DNA of 20,927 nt from JBLNBQ01 sp050260095 (GCA_050260095.1 JBLNBQ010000074.1:1-20927); one strand, 5' to 3'; shown: positions 1 to 5,940, numbered from the stretch's first letter. Numbers and translations: made by a program. The notes: generated by a model from the sequence alone, not told the origin.

Positions 1-175
1 CTTGATCACCAGCTTCTTACCGAGTACTTCACAAGTACTGACAGAAGCCGTGATGTCTCACGGTTTCACTTACCCGTACTTGGTGCTGACTTCTTGTCAC
101 GCTGTTCAGTTTTCAAGGACCGGAGCCGTTCTGGTGGCTCGTTGCGCTGGCGTTTCGTTGCCGTCGCCGTAGCGC
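1..175 (-). other. rRNA operon leader (rRNA gene body lies off the left edge)
   Basis: This is the transcribed leader of a ribosomal RNA unit read leftward. It starts about 7 nt after a perfect sigma-A promoter, carries the TTGAAAACTGAACAG element typical of Bacillota rRNA leaders and spacers, and contains two compact hairpins: CCGTGA/TCACGG at 48-63 and AGTACTT/AAGTACT at 23-39. No protein gene fits here. Which rRNA follows is not resolved. The last bases on the minus strand (GGTGATCAAG) resemble the sequence entering a 23S gene, while synteny with B. subtilis (bofA followed by rrnA) would predict 16S. The rRNA gene itself is not in the window. Confidence 0.75.
102..119 (-). promoter_or_regulatory. 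boxA-type rRNA antitermination element
   Basis: The minus strand reads TCCTTGAAAACTGAACAG, which matches the conserved element found before 16S and 23S genes in Bacillota. In such leaders this element overlaps boxA, where NusB/NusE assemble to make transcription of the untranslated rRNA resistant to Rho. It lies about 55 nt after the predicted transcription start. The match is seen directly; the antitermination role is from family knowledge. Confidence 0.7.
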
Positions 176-181
176 TCTATC

Positions 182-210
182 ATAATAGCATGGGGTATAT
201 GGTGTGTCAA
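182..210 (-). promoter_or_regulatory. Strong sigma-A promoter of the rRNA unit
   Basis: On the minus strand a perfect -35 TTGACA (205-210) is followed by exactly 17 bases and then -10 TATTAT (182-187). Initiation is expected near 174-176. This is the closest match to the vegetative consensus in the window, as expected for rRNA transcription. It lies downstream of the SASP terminator hairpin, so the rRNA unit is insulated from the dnaX-bofA genes. Confidence 0.85.
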
Positions 211-255
211 CACCTCGAAGTAACTTTCCCTCGAAAAACACGACTTCATTCAAGA

Positions 256-277
256 AAGGGGGTCGGATGACCCCCTT
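256..277 (-). terminator. Hairpin terminator after the SASP gene
   Basis: AAGGGGGTC and GACCCCCTT form a perfect 9-bp stem with a 4-base loop, 36 bp beyond the SASP stop codon. The tract after the stem on the minus strand is only TCTTG, so the U-run is weak. The position between the spore gene and the rRNA promoter supports a terminator role. Confidence 0.6.
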
Positions 278-312
278 GCATGTACGCAGTTATAGGCGTT
301 ATGGATAGTTGG

Positions 313-651
313 CTACACGTTCTTGGGGAACAGGTTCTGCTCGCTAGGGAACTGGGCTGCCGCGCCAGTACCCTGCAGGCTGGTCCCCGTGCCGAGGTTG
401 CCAAGAGCGGACCGGAACCCCGCGGTGACGTTGCCGGCCGCCTGGGAGACGAGCGACTGCTCGGCGGCCGCGATCATCCGGCGGACCATATGTCCACCGA
501 TCGCACCGTTGACCCGAGACGGGATGTCGCCCATGTAGCCGTCGGCCGGGGGCTGAACGCCCAGCTCGCTGGCCACTTCCCACTTGAAGTTCTCGATGCC
601 ATTCCAAGCGCCGGGAACCAGCAGAGTGTTCCTCTTCTGTCCGAGTGCCAT
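313..651 (-). CDS. Alpha/beta-type small acid-soluble spore protein (SASP)
   Basis: The 112-residue product belongs to the SASP family that coats DNA in the dormant spore core and is degraded at germination. Residues 10-15 (LLVPGA), 22-31 (FKWEVASELG) and 48-58 (NGAIGGHMVRR) match the two conserved SASP blocks. The E-V-A-S-E-L-G stretch is the site type cut by the germination protease GPR. The protein is longer than the usual 60-75 residues, with a Gly/Ser/Thr/Gln-rich C-terminal extension from about residue 70. The ATG at 651 has an excellent ribosome-binding site (GGAGGTGAT, about 4-5 nt spacing). The gene follows bofA by 83 bp and ends in a hairpin. Forespore (sigma-G) expression would be expected, but I could not find a convincing sigma-G promoter in the gap. 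The family call is secure. Confidence 0.93.
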   Translation of the reverse strand: MALGQKRNTLLVPGAWNGIENFKWEVASELGVQPPADGYMGDIPSRVNGAIGGHMVRRMIAAAEQSLVSQAAGNVTAGFRSALGNLGTGTSLQGTGAAAQFPSEQNLFPKNV

Positions 652-734
652 GGTATCACCTCCTCGTTCGCTATTGTCTCCGGAGAAGGTGGAGGCATCC
701 CGGTGGGTAGATGGAAGGGCTGGAACAGGGGTTT

Positions 735-1013
735 TTATCGGAAGGTGCCGTGAGTGAGGAAGTACTGCAGCGCCAGAACCAGGACCACGCCCGGCACTCC
801 GAGGAACCCCGCCACCAGCGCGGTGATCGGGTTGATCGGCACTGTCACCCCGAAGTGGCGCCCAAGCAGGTTGACCAGCCAGAGCAAGATGCCGCCCACG
901 GCTGCGTTGAAGAGCAGCCGGACGATGAACTTGAGCGGCACGAAGAAGATCCGTGCGAGCAGGTAAACCAGGAACAGTCCAATCAAAAAGGCTGCCACGA
1001 CGTCGATCCGCAA
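735..1013 (-). CDS. bofA: BofA-family sigma-K checkpoint membrane protein
   Basis: This 92-residue protein resembles BofA, which in B. subtilis sits in the outer forespore membrane and holds the SpoIVFB protease inactive so that pro-sigma-K is processed only after engulfment. Two or three hydrophobic segments are visible (about residues 5-45 and 68-85), with the family signature NPITALVAGFLGVPGVVL at about residues 60-77. The length fits the 87-residue B. subtilis protein. The start is a TTG at 1013: it is the only start codon after an in-frame TGA, and GGGGAGGG lies at good spacing. An ATG at 1020 is out of frame. Position after recR-yaaL is the canonical place for bofA, which strengthens the call. 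Confidence 0.92.
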   Translation of the reverse strand: MRIDVVAAFLIGLFLVYLLARIFFVPLKFIVRLLFNAAVGGILLWLVNLLGRHFGVTVPINPITALVAGFLGVPGVVLVLALQYFLTHGTFR

Positions 1014-1052
1014 TGCTCATCCCTCCCCTGCCAAAGCGCAACCGCCGGCACC

Positions 1053-1328
1053 CTAGTGAGGGGTCGGCAAGGCGAGGCGAATCCCCCGTGCCCGGGCCAC
1101 CTTCAACAGATACATGTAGCGTTTTTCGGCGGCCTCGATGGAGTAGATGGCCATGTCTATTAGGTCGGGGTCGGTGACGTAATCGAAGTAGGCCTTGGCC
1201 GTCAGCCACTGCTGGCGCGCCGCTTCGACGTCGGAGATGAGCGTCTCGGGGCTCTGCGCCTCAGGTGCGGTGTCCTCGGAACCCGGGGCGATCCAACTGG
1301 CGACCAAGCTCGACAAGGGATTCTTCAT
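1053..1328 (-). CDS. yaaL: YaaL-like DUF2508 protein
   Basis: This 91-residue soluble protein has no known biochemical function. It matches the DUF2508/YaaL type by its position between recR and bofA and by a helical core with the pattern AKAYFDYVTDPDLIDMAIYS (about residues 44-63) followed by a basic, aromatic stretch (EKRYMYLLKVARARGI). The ATG at 1328 is preceded by a full AAGGAGG ribosome-binding site, part of which is paired in a predicted mRNA hairpin (see 1340-1379). It is probably transcribed with dnaX-ybaB-recR. The presence of a bofA partner suggests a sporulation link, but that is inference from context only. Confidence 0.85.
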   Translation of the reverse strand: MKNPLSSLVASWIAPGSEDTAPEAQSPETLISDVEAARQQWLTAKAYFDYVTDPDLIDMAIYSIEAAEKRYMYLLKVARARGIRLALPTPH

Positions 1329-1339
1329 CAGAGTATCCT

Positions 1340-1379
1340 CCTTGACCCTAGCGAGTCCCGCTAGCAGTATAGGTCAAGG
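1340..1379 (-). promoter_or_regulatory. Nested inverted repeat overlapping the yaaL ribosome-binding site
   Basis: An outer 8-bp stem (CCTTGACC 1340-1347 with GGTCAAGG 1372-1379) encloses an inner 6-bp stem (CTAGCG 1348-1353 with CGCTAG 1359-1364). The inner stem stacks directly on one arm of the outer stem, leaving a 7-base bulge on the other. On the minus-strand mRNA the outer stem includes the AAGG of the AAGGAGG ribosome-binding site of yaaL (1337-1343). There is no U-run, so it is not a standard terminator. It could mask translation start or mark an RNA processing site between recR and yaaL. Confidence 0.6.
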
Positions 1380-1396
1380 CGGACGCCCATATTCTT

Positions 1397-1993
1397 CTAG
1401 ATTTCACGCCTGCCTTCCAGGGCGCGGGCGAGAGTCACCTCATCGACGTAGTCCAGATCTCCGCCGACCGGAAGCCCGTGGGCGATGCGGGTGACCCGGA
1501 TCCCCAGCGGTTTGACCAGACGAGCCGTGTAGAGAGCCGTGGCCTCGCCTTCGACGTTGGGGCCGGTGGCGAGCACCACCTCTTTGACTTCTCCGGAAGC
1601 CAGCCGGGGGAGGAGTTCTTTCAGGCGAAGGTCGTCCGGGCCGATGCCCTCCATCGGCGAGATGGCCCCTCCGAGCACGTGGTAACGGCCCCGGAACTCG
1701 CGCGTCTTCTCCATGGCGATCAAATCTTTGGGCTCTTCGACCACGCACAGGATGGAAGGATCGCGCCCAGGGTCGCGACAGATGCGACAGGGGTCGACAT
1801 CGGTGATGTTGCCACAGACAGAACAGTAGCCGATCCGGTCCTTGACGACCAGGATCGCCTCGACCAGCTTCTGCGCCTGCTCTCTGGGCATACGGACGAA
1901 ATGCATCGCCAAGCGCTGCGCGGTCTTGGGGCCGACGCCCGGGAGCCGTGACAGTTCACTGATCAAGCGGGCGATCGGTTCGGCGTAGAACAT
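1397..1993 (-). CDS. recR: Recombination mediator protein RecR
   Basis: RecR works with RecO (and RecF) to load RecA on single-stranded DNA at gaps. The 198-residue length is exactly typical. The order of domains is clear: helix-hairpin-helix near residues 10-30 (LSRLPGVGPKTAQRLA), a four-cysteine zinc finger (C57, C60, C69, C72), then a Toprim domain with VVEEPKDLIAME and ATGPNVEGEATA, and the C-terminal ARGLP-like segment here read as AHGLPVGGDLDYVDEVTL. The start ATG at 1993 lies 6 nt after the ybaB stop, so translation is probably coupled; its own ribosome-binding site is weak. Nothing key is missing. Confidence 0.97.
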   Translation of the reverse strand: MFYAEPIARLISELSRLPGVGPKTAQRLAMHFVRMPREQAQKLVEAILVVKDRIGYCSVCGNITDVDPCRICRDPGRDPSILCVVEEPKDLIAMEKTREFRGRYHVLGGAISPMEGIGPDDLRLKELLPRLASGEVKEVVLATGPNVEGEATALYTARLVKPLGIRVTRIAHGLPVGGDLDYVDEVTLARALEGRREI

Positions 1994-1999
1994 GGAGCT

Positions 2000-2344
2000 C
2001 TAGAAGAGCCCTTGCAGGCCGGGGACGTTGGGGAGGCCGACCTCGCGAGCCATCTGCTGCATCTCCTGCGCGACGGTTTCCCGGGCTTGGCGCAGCGCCT
2101 CGTTGGCGGCGGCCAAGACCAGGTCTTCCAGCAGCCCCGGATCCTGCGGGTCGATGGCGTCGGGCTGGATGCTCACGGACACCAACTCGCCCTTTCCATT
2201 GGCCTCCACCTTCACGGCACCGCCACCCGCCGTCGCCTCAACCTTCTTGTTCTCGGCTTCCGCCTGGATGCGGGCCATCTCTTCCTGCATCTTCTGCGCC
2301 TGCTTCATCAACTTGCCGAGGTTGCCGAGGCCACCAATACCCAT
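2000..2344 (-). CDS. ybaB: YbaB/EbfC-family nucleoid-associated protein
   Basis: The 114-residue product belongs to the small dimeric DNA-binding family YbaB/EbfC (YaaK in B. subtilis), which is almost always found between dnaX and recR. The N-terminus is glycine-rich followed by a Met/Gln-rich coiled helix (LMKQAQKMQEEMARIQAE), then the beta strands VEATAGGGAVKVEANGKGEL and the signature ending DLVLAAANEAL. The ATG at 2344 has GGAGG at 7 nt. It sits 66 bp after dnaX and 6 bp before recR in the expected operon. Its exact role in chromosome organisation is not established for most species. Confidence 0.95.
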   Translation of the reverse strand: MGIGGLGNLGKLMKQAQKMQEEMARIQAEAENKKVEATAGGGAVKVEANGKGELVSVSIQPDAIDPQDPGLLEDLVLAAANEALRQARETVAQEMQQMAREVGLPNVPGLQGLF

Positions 2345-2369
2345 GGTTCATCCTCCTACTCCTGAGCGA

Positions 2370-2395
2370 ACGTCGTCACGACCGGACGTCGTCAC
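2370..2395 (-). repeat. Short direct repeat in the dnaX-ybaB gap
   Basis: The 10-base unit ACGTCGTCAC occurs at 2370-2379 and again at 2386-2395, a 16-base period, in the short gap between dnaX and ybaB. It could be a protein-binding site or chance duplication; no function is assigned. Confidence 0.4.
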
Positions 2396-2410
2396 TATTC
2401 CATGTACAAG

Positions 2411-4063
2411 TTACTCTGACGGCTCCACTCTGACCACCGTGGCGCCGAACAGTTCGATCGCCTTGCGCACCAACGGGTCAGAACGGGGATCCTCACCCCG
2501 GGCCGCCGGCGTATGCCCGCCGGCCGCAGGCGCAGTTGCCGAGGCGGCCGGGACCGGAGGCGGCGTTTCTCCCTCAGCGAAGGGCAGGAACTGGAACTCC
2601 TCGCCGAAGAAACGGCGAACGGCCCGCTCCATCTGTTCCCGCGCGTCGATGGCTTTGTTGTAGTAGAAGCCCTTGGTGGCAGGAAACCGCAAACGCACTG
2701 CGCCAGGGAGAAGTTCCGGCTCCCCCTGGCGGAAAACCGAAGCCATGTTGCGCAGGTTGTTCGCCACAAGATGCTCGAGGAAAGCCTGCCATTGGCCGGG
2801 TGAGAATTCGGCTCGGACACCCGCCGCCGGCGCCAGTCCGGTTGGCAGGGCAGGCGCCTCAGCCGGGGCGGACTCAGCGGCGAGGGCCGCCGCGGTTTCG
2901 GCCTGCCCGGTCTGAACCGCCGCAGGTTCCGGCGGAGCAACCGGGGGTGAGGCCGGCCGGCCGGCCGCCGGGCGCTCCTCAACCAAGCCCACCAGACGAA
3001 TGAGGGCCAGTTCGAGCGGGAGACGGTCCTGGGAAGCCCAGCGAATCTCCGCTTCGGCCTCAGCCAGGATTTCGATTGAAGCCACCAGTTGCTGCCGGGT
3101 CAGCCGCCCGGCCTGCACGCGAAGGCGCTCCTCGACCTCCGGTTCGACCGAGATCAGGTGCGCGTTGGGCGCAAGCTGGAGAAAGAGCAGGTTCCGGAGG
3201 TGTCCCATCAGGTCGCGGCTGAGCCGGTGCAGGTCCTTGCCGTCGTCGATCAGCCGTCCGATCAGCTCGAGCCCGCCGACCAGCTCGCGATCGGCCACCA
3301 GGTCGACGAAACGCAGCAACACCTCGACCTGCACCGTACCGAGCAGGGTCTCCACATCGGCGAGGGTGATGCGCTCGCCGGCGAAGGCGACGATCTGGTC
3401 GAGGAGGGAAAGAGCATCCCGGAGACCGCCCTCTGCGTTGCGAGCGATCAGCGCAGCCGTCTCCGGCGACATCTCCAGGCTCTCGGCAGCAGCGATGCGG
3501 ACGAGCTGAGCCGTGAGTTCCGAGACAGTGAGCCGCTTGAAGTCGAAGCGCTGGCACCGGGAGAGGATGGTGGCGGGGATCTTGTGCGCTTCCGTGGTCG
3601 CAAAAATGAAGACAACGTGCGCCGGCGGCTCCTCCAGCGTCTTGAGGAGCGCGTTGAAGGCGTCAGTGGTCAGCATGTGGATTTCATCGATGATATAGAC
3701 CTTGTAGTGGGACTCGGCGGCAGCCAGCTTGACCTTCTCACGCAAGTCGCGGATCTCTTCGATGCCGCGGTTGGAAGCGCCGTCGATCTCGATCACGTCG
3801 AGGGCGAGCCCGTCGCGAATCTGGCGGCAGCTGGCGCACTCGTTGCAGGGCTCGGGCGCCGGGCCATTCTGACAGTTCAGGGCCTTCGCCAACAGCCTGG
3901 CGACGGTCGTCTTCCCCGTGCCGCGCGGGCCGGCGAACAGATAAGCATGGGCAGTCCGCCGCATGCGGAGGGCGTTCTGCAGCGTCCGGATGACGTGCTC
4001 CTGCGAAATGACTTCCGCAAAGGTCTGGGGGCGGTACTTGCGGTAGAGGGACAAGTAACCCAC
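2411..4063 (-). CDS. dnaX: DNA polymerase III subunit gamma/tau
   Basis: DnaX is the ATP-driven clamp-loader subunit that also ties the polymerase cores together at the fork. The AAA+ module is intact: GPRGTGKT Walker A at residues 45-52, a zinc module with C64, C73, C76 and C79, Walker B as VYIIDEIHML near residue 120, and a sensor region LKTLEEPPAHVVFIFATTE. A Pro/Ala-rich linker (about residues 360-420) leads to a tau-type C-terminal domain. The total of about 550 residues is normal for Bacillota. I chose GTG 4063 because GAGGTG lies 6 nt upstream and the product then begins MGYLSLYRKYRPQ, as in the family. A TTG at 4084 with AAGGA would add seven residues. No slippery heptamer for a shorter gamma form was noticed. 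Confidence 0.96.
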   Translation of the reverse strand: MGYLSLYRKYRPQTFAEVISQEHVIRTLQNALRMRRTAHAYLFAGPRGTGKTTVARLLAKALNCQNGPAPEPCNECASCRQIRDGLALDVIEIDGASNRGIEEIRDLREKVKLAAAESHYKVYIIDEIHMLTTDAFNALLKTLEEPPAHVVFIFATTEAHKIPATILSRCQRFDFKRLTVSELTAQLVRIAAAESLEMSPETAALIARNAEGGLRDALSLLDQIVAFAGERITLADVETLLGTVQVEVLLRFVDLVADRELVGGLELIGRLIDDGKDLHRLSRDLMGHLRNLLFLQLAPNAHLISVEPEVEERLRVQAGRLTRQQLVASIEILAEAEAEIRWASQDRLPLELALIRLVGLVEERPAAGRPASPPVAPPEPAAVQTGQAETAAALAAESAPAEAPALPTGLAPAAGVRAEFSPGQWQAFLEHLVANNLRNMASVFRQGEPELLPGAVRLRFPATKGFYYNKAIDAREQMERAVRRFFGEEFQFLPFAEGETPPPVPAASATAPAAGGHTPAARGEDPRSDPLVRKAIELFGATVVRVEPSE

Positions 4064-4132
4064 CGGGCCCACCTCGTAAAGCAAAGTCTTTCCTTGATTC
4101 GACGAAAACGCGGCGTTCGCCTCTCTGGCGCG

Positions 4133-4160
4133 AAAAAAGGGCTGCGGAAAACCGCAGCCC
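4133..4160 (-). terminator. Rho-independent terminator of SRP RNA
   Basis: A perfect 9-bp stem (GGGCTGCGG 4139-4147 and CCGCAGCCC 4152-4160) with a 4-base loop is followed on the minus strand by six T residues (4133-4138). It lies 7 nt beyond the SRP RNA 3' end. It should stop most ffs transcripts, so dnaX, about 70 bp further on, needs read-through or its own weak promoter. Confidence 0.9.
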
Positions 4161-4167
4161 CGACAAT

Positions 4168-4431
4168 GCCGTGCGCCCTCCCTCGATTTCGGCCTTCCGG
4201 GCGATACCTGGGCCGTTTGCTCAGATCAGGCCTCCTTGCGGCACCCGGGATCCTCGCTTACCGCTGCTTCCTTCCGGACCTGACGGGGTTCACAAGTACC
4301 CGCTGCGCAAGACCCGGTCCTCAACGCCACGTACTCAGGCCGGCCCCACAAGGTGAAGCCTCAGGAGGGTTTCGACCCCGCTATAGCGGATTGCGGGTGC
4401 AGGGCACCGCTACCACCCCGTCTAGCACGGC
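4168..4431 (-). ncRNA. ffs: Signal recognition particle RNA, large bacterial type
   Basis: This RNA is the core of the signal recognition particle: it binds Ffh and directs membrane protein export. The minus strand carries the highly conserved S-domain hairpin around 4255-4310, with GTCAGGTCCGGAAGGAAGCA including the GGAA tetraloop and its asymmetric loop. The 5' part has the Alu-domain signature GGTAGCGGTGCCCTG. The terminal arms GCCGTGC (4425-4431) and GCACGGC (4168-4174) pair to close the molecule, giving about 264 nt. This is the long form typical of spore-forming Bacillota, not the 114-nt form of E. coli. It lies between tadA/tRNAs and dnaX as in B. subtilis. The ends are inferred from pairing and may be off by a few bases. 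Confidence 0.95.
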
Positions 4432-4440
4432 AAACCTGGC

Positions 4441-4465
4441 AAAAAACGCACGCCACCGGCGTGCG
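4441..4465 (-). terminator. Terminator-like hairpin after tRNA-Ser(GGA)
   Basis: CGCACGCC (4447-4454) and GGCGTGCG (4458-4465) form an 8-bp stem with a 3-base loop, followed by six T residues on the minus strand (4441-4446). It starts 9 nt after the tRNA CCA end and lies only 9 nt before the ffs 5' end. That leaves almost no room for an ffs promoter, so partial read-through or RNA processing may supply SRP RNA. Confidence 0.8.
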
Positions 4466-4474
4466 GAATAATTC

Positions 4475-4565
4475 TGGCGTAGAGAGTGGGATTTGAACCC
4501 ACGAGGGCCTTTAGGACCCTACACGCTCTCCAGGCGTGCGCCTTCGACCACTCGGCCATCTCTCC
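4475..4565 (-). tRNA. tRNA-Ser (anticodon GGA)
   Basis: This 91-nt class II tRNA has the long variable arm of serine tRNAs, a D arm with GCCGAGTGGTCGAAGGC, an anticodon loop CTGGAGA giving anticodon GGA (reads UCC/UCU), the TTCAAATC T-loop and an encoded G73-CCA end. The acceptor stem has one flaw: 5' GGAGAGA faces 3' TCTCTAC, so position 2-71 is G opposite A. The other six pairs are standard. The gene lies 148 nt downstream of tRNA-Ser(CGA). Confidence 0.95.
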
Positions 4566-4608
4566 GCGGTCGCGAAGAAACCCTTTCGGCGCTGTCAAGC
4601 GCACGGTT

Positions 4609-4617
4609 ATTTTACCA
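4609..4617 (-). promoter_or_regulatory. Possible extended -10 promoter for tRNA-Ser(GGA)
   Basis: The minus strand has TGGTAAAAT, an extended -10 element (TG-N-TAAAAT), about 44 nt upstream of the tRNA 5' end. No good -35 is visible. A TTGACA at 4593-4598 also occurs nearby but lacks a matching -10. Together they suggest that the second tRNA and ffs can be transcribed separately from tadA. Confidence 0.35.
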
Positions 4618-4713
4618 CACGAGGTGTTACGGCGCCACCCCGTTTTTTGCTTGCGCTGAGCGCCACCGGAAAAAGCGAGAGGCAGACGCCCAGCCTGCCT
4701 GCCCCGAAAAAGC

Positions 4714-4803
4714 TGGCGGAGAGGGCGGGATTCGAACCCGCGTAGGGCGCAAACCCTAACCCGCTTTCGAGGCGGGCGCTTTCAACCGCTCAGCCACCTC
4801 TCC
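4714..4803 (-). tRNA. tRNA-Ser (anticodon CGA)
   Basis: This 90-nt class II tRNA has a fully paired acceptor stem (GGAGAGG with CCTCTCC), D arm GGCTGAGCGGTTGAAAGC, anticodon stem CCCGC/GCGGG with loop CTCGAAA (anticodon CGA, reads UCG), a long variable arm, the GGTTCGAATCC T arm and an encoded GCCA end. Its 5' end is only 4 nt after the tadA stop codon, so it is probably cut from the tadA transcript by RNase P. A weak hairpin with a T-run lies downstream (about 4677-4705). Confidence 0.97.
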
Positions 4804-4807
4804 GCGA

Positions 4808-5302
4808 CTATTCTTTTTGCCCGCTCATGTTGCCCTCCCGCCGCCGGCGGCGGAAGAACGCCTGCAGCACAGCGGCGGCCTCACCGGCCAATACCCCGGA
4901 AGTGACATCCATCCGATGGTTCAACCGCTCATCCCTCACCAGGTCCATCAAGGTATCGACGGCGCCGGCCTTGGGATCGGGGGCGCCGTAGACCAGCCGG
5001 GAAATCCTGGCCAGCACGAGCGCGCCCGCGCACATCGGGCAGGGTTCAATTGTAACATACATGGTCGCCCCGGTCAACCGCCAGGAGCGCCGGTTCTGCG
5101 CCGCCCGGCGCACCGCCACGATCTCGGCATGAAGCGTGGGGTCCTGCAGTGTCTCGCGCAGGTTGTGCCCTGTCGCGAGAACCTCCCCGTCCTGCACGAT
5201 GACCGCCCCGATGGGTATCTCCCCCAACCGGGCGGCTTCCTCCGCCTCCGCGAGAGCCAATCGCATGAACGCCTCGTCGGTGCCTTCCGGCATCCCCTTC
5301 AT
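4808..5302 (-). CDS. tadA: tRNA-specific adenosine deaminase TadA
   Basis: TadA converts A34 to inosine in the anticodon of tRNA-Arg(ACG), letting it read three codons. The 164-residue protein has the zinc deaminase signature: HAE at residues 58-60 (H58 zinc ligand, E60 proton shuttle) and PCPMC with C88 and C91. The GEIPIGAVIV segment before it and VTSGVLAGEAAAVLQAFFRRRR at the C-terminus are family hallmarks. The start is taken as ATG 5302 (MKGMPEGTDEAF) with GGAAGG 9 nt upstream; ATG 5293 is an alternative. An upstream TGCTAAAAT could be its promoter. Immediately downstream lies a serine tRNA. The position next to ffs matches B. subtilis yaaJ. Confidence 0.95.
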   Translation of the reverse strand: MKGMPEGTDEAFMRLALAEAEEAARLGEIPIGAVIVQDGEVLATGHNLRETLQDPTLHAEIVAVRRAAQNRRSWRLTGATMYVTIEPCPMCAGALVLARISRLVYGAPDPKAGAVDTLMDLVRDERLNHRMDVTSGVLAGEAAAVLQAFFRRRRREGNMSGQKE

Positions 5303-5351
5303 GCCTCGCCGCCTTCCGGGCGGTTCGTCCGCTGCTCCTCGCCCGTCCACC

Positions 5352-5360
5352 ATTTTAGCA
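5352..5360 (-). promoter_or_regulatory. Possible extended -10 promoter of tadA
   Basis: The minus strand reads TGCTAAAAT about 50 nt upstream of the tadA start, in the gap after the 183-residue gene. It fits an extended -10 element, but no clear -35 accompanies it. The A/T-rich patch stands out in a GC-rich background. Confidence 0.35.
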
Positions 5361-5373
5361 GATTGAGCGGCAT

Positions 5374-5925
5374 CTAGCCACGGCCTCGCGGCTCGACCGG
5401 CCACCGAAAGCGCACGGGACGCTCGGTCAACCCCAGCAAGCTGAGTTCGATCCAACGGGTGCGCGTGGTGATGATTGGGTTTCGGTCCTCGCCCGAAGAC
5501 GAAAGGTAGCCGAGAATGCACCCGTCGCGCCGGAGTTCCTCCTGCCAGATGAGGTTGTCGGTCATGAACCCGTCGGAGGTGCGAAGTTGAGCGAGGCCCG
5601 CCGGTCCGGCAAGCACGGCGACGCCGGGCGGCTCGCTGCCTTGGTAGGCGATGACCACCCGGAAGACGGGCGAATTCGCTTCATCGGCCGGCAGCATCGG
5701 ACTGGCGTAGATGACATCGAGCGTGAGACGTTCGTCGCGATGACGGCGGGCCAGTTCGCTGAGGTAAGGCGTTCGGGGAGACGGGCTTTCCAGGAGCGGC
5801 GGCGAAGGCAGGGGCTTCCCGGGCAACCGTTGCTCCTCCATGACTGCGAAAAGCAGGAGAAGCAGAAGCCCCACTGCGGTTCCCACCCGTCGCGCCCCCT
5901 GGTCCGCCCCTCCGCGTCCCGGCAT
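5374..5925 (-). CDS. Hypothetical exported or membrane-anchored protein
   Basis: I do not recognise this 183-residue protein. It starts with a basic segment and one hydrophobic stretch (VGTAVGLLLLLLFAV, about residues 14-28) that looks like a signal anchor; there is no lipobox cysteine. A Pro/Ser-rich linker (about 33-55) leads to a mixed alpha/beta domain with a strand-rich centre (LTLDVIYASPML, FRVVIAYQGSE) and one cysteine, probably outside the membrane. ATG 5925 has a clear GGAGGG site. It lies 68 bp after the 98-residue membrane protein and 71 bp before tadA, and may be co-transcribed with them. The CDS is convincing by start context and codon pattern; the function is unknown. Confidence 0.75.
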   Translation of the reverse strand: MPGRGGADQGARRVGTAVGLLLLLLFAVMEEQRLPGKPLPSPPLLESPSPRTPYLSELARRHRDERLTLDVIYASPMLPADEANSPVFRVVIAYQGSEPPGVAVLAGPAGLAQLRTSDGFMTDNLIWQEELRRDGCILGYLSSSGEDRNPIITTRTRWIELSLLGLTERPVRFRWPVEPRGRG

Positions 5926-5940
5926 GCCGCTGCCCTCCGC

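Noticed and set aside
652..734. Sigma-G promoter before the SASP gene
   Set aside because: Sequences such as CATCTA occur, but no partner -35 at proper spacing was found, so no promoter is claimed.
652..1209. Upstream extension of the SASP frame through bofA
   Set aside because: The frame stays open by chance, but the SASP begins at ATG 651 with a perfect ribosome-binding site, and bofA in another frame has clear family sequence.
2411..4063. Programmed frameshift in dnaX producing gamma
   Set aside because: No A-rich slippery heptamer was noticed, and this mechanism is not general in Bacillota.
3089..4471. Long plus-strand open frame (460 codons) across dnaX and SRP RNA
   Set aside because: It is antisense to the conserved dnaX and ffs genes, has no family motif, and long antisense frames are expected in GC-rich DNA.
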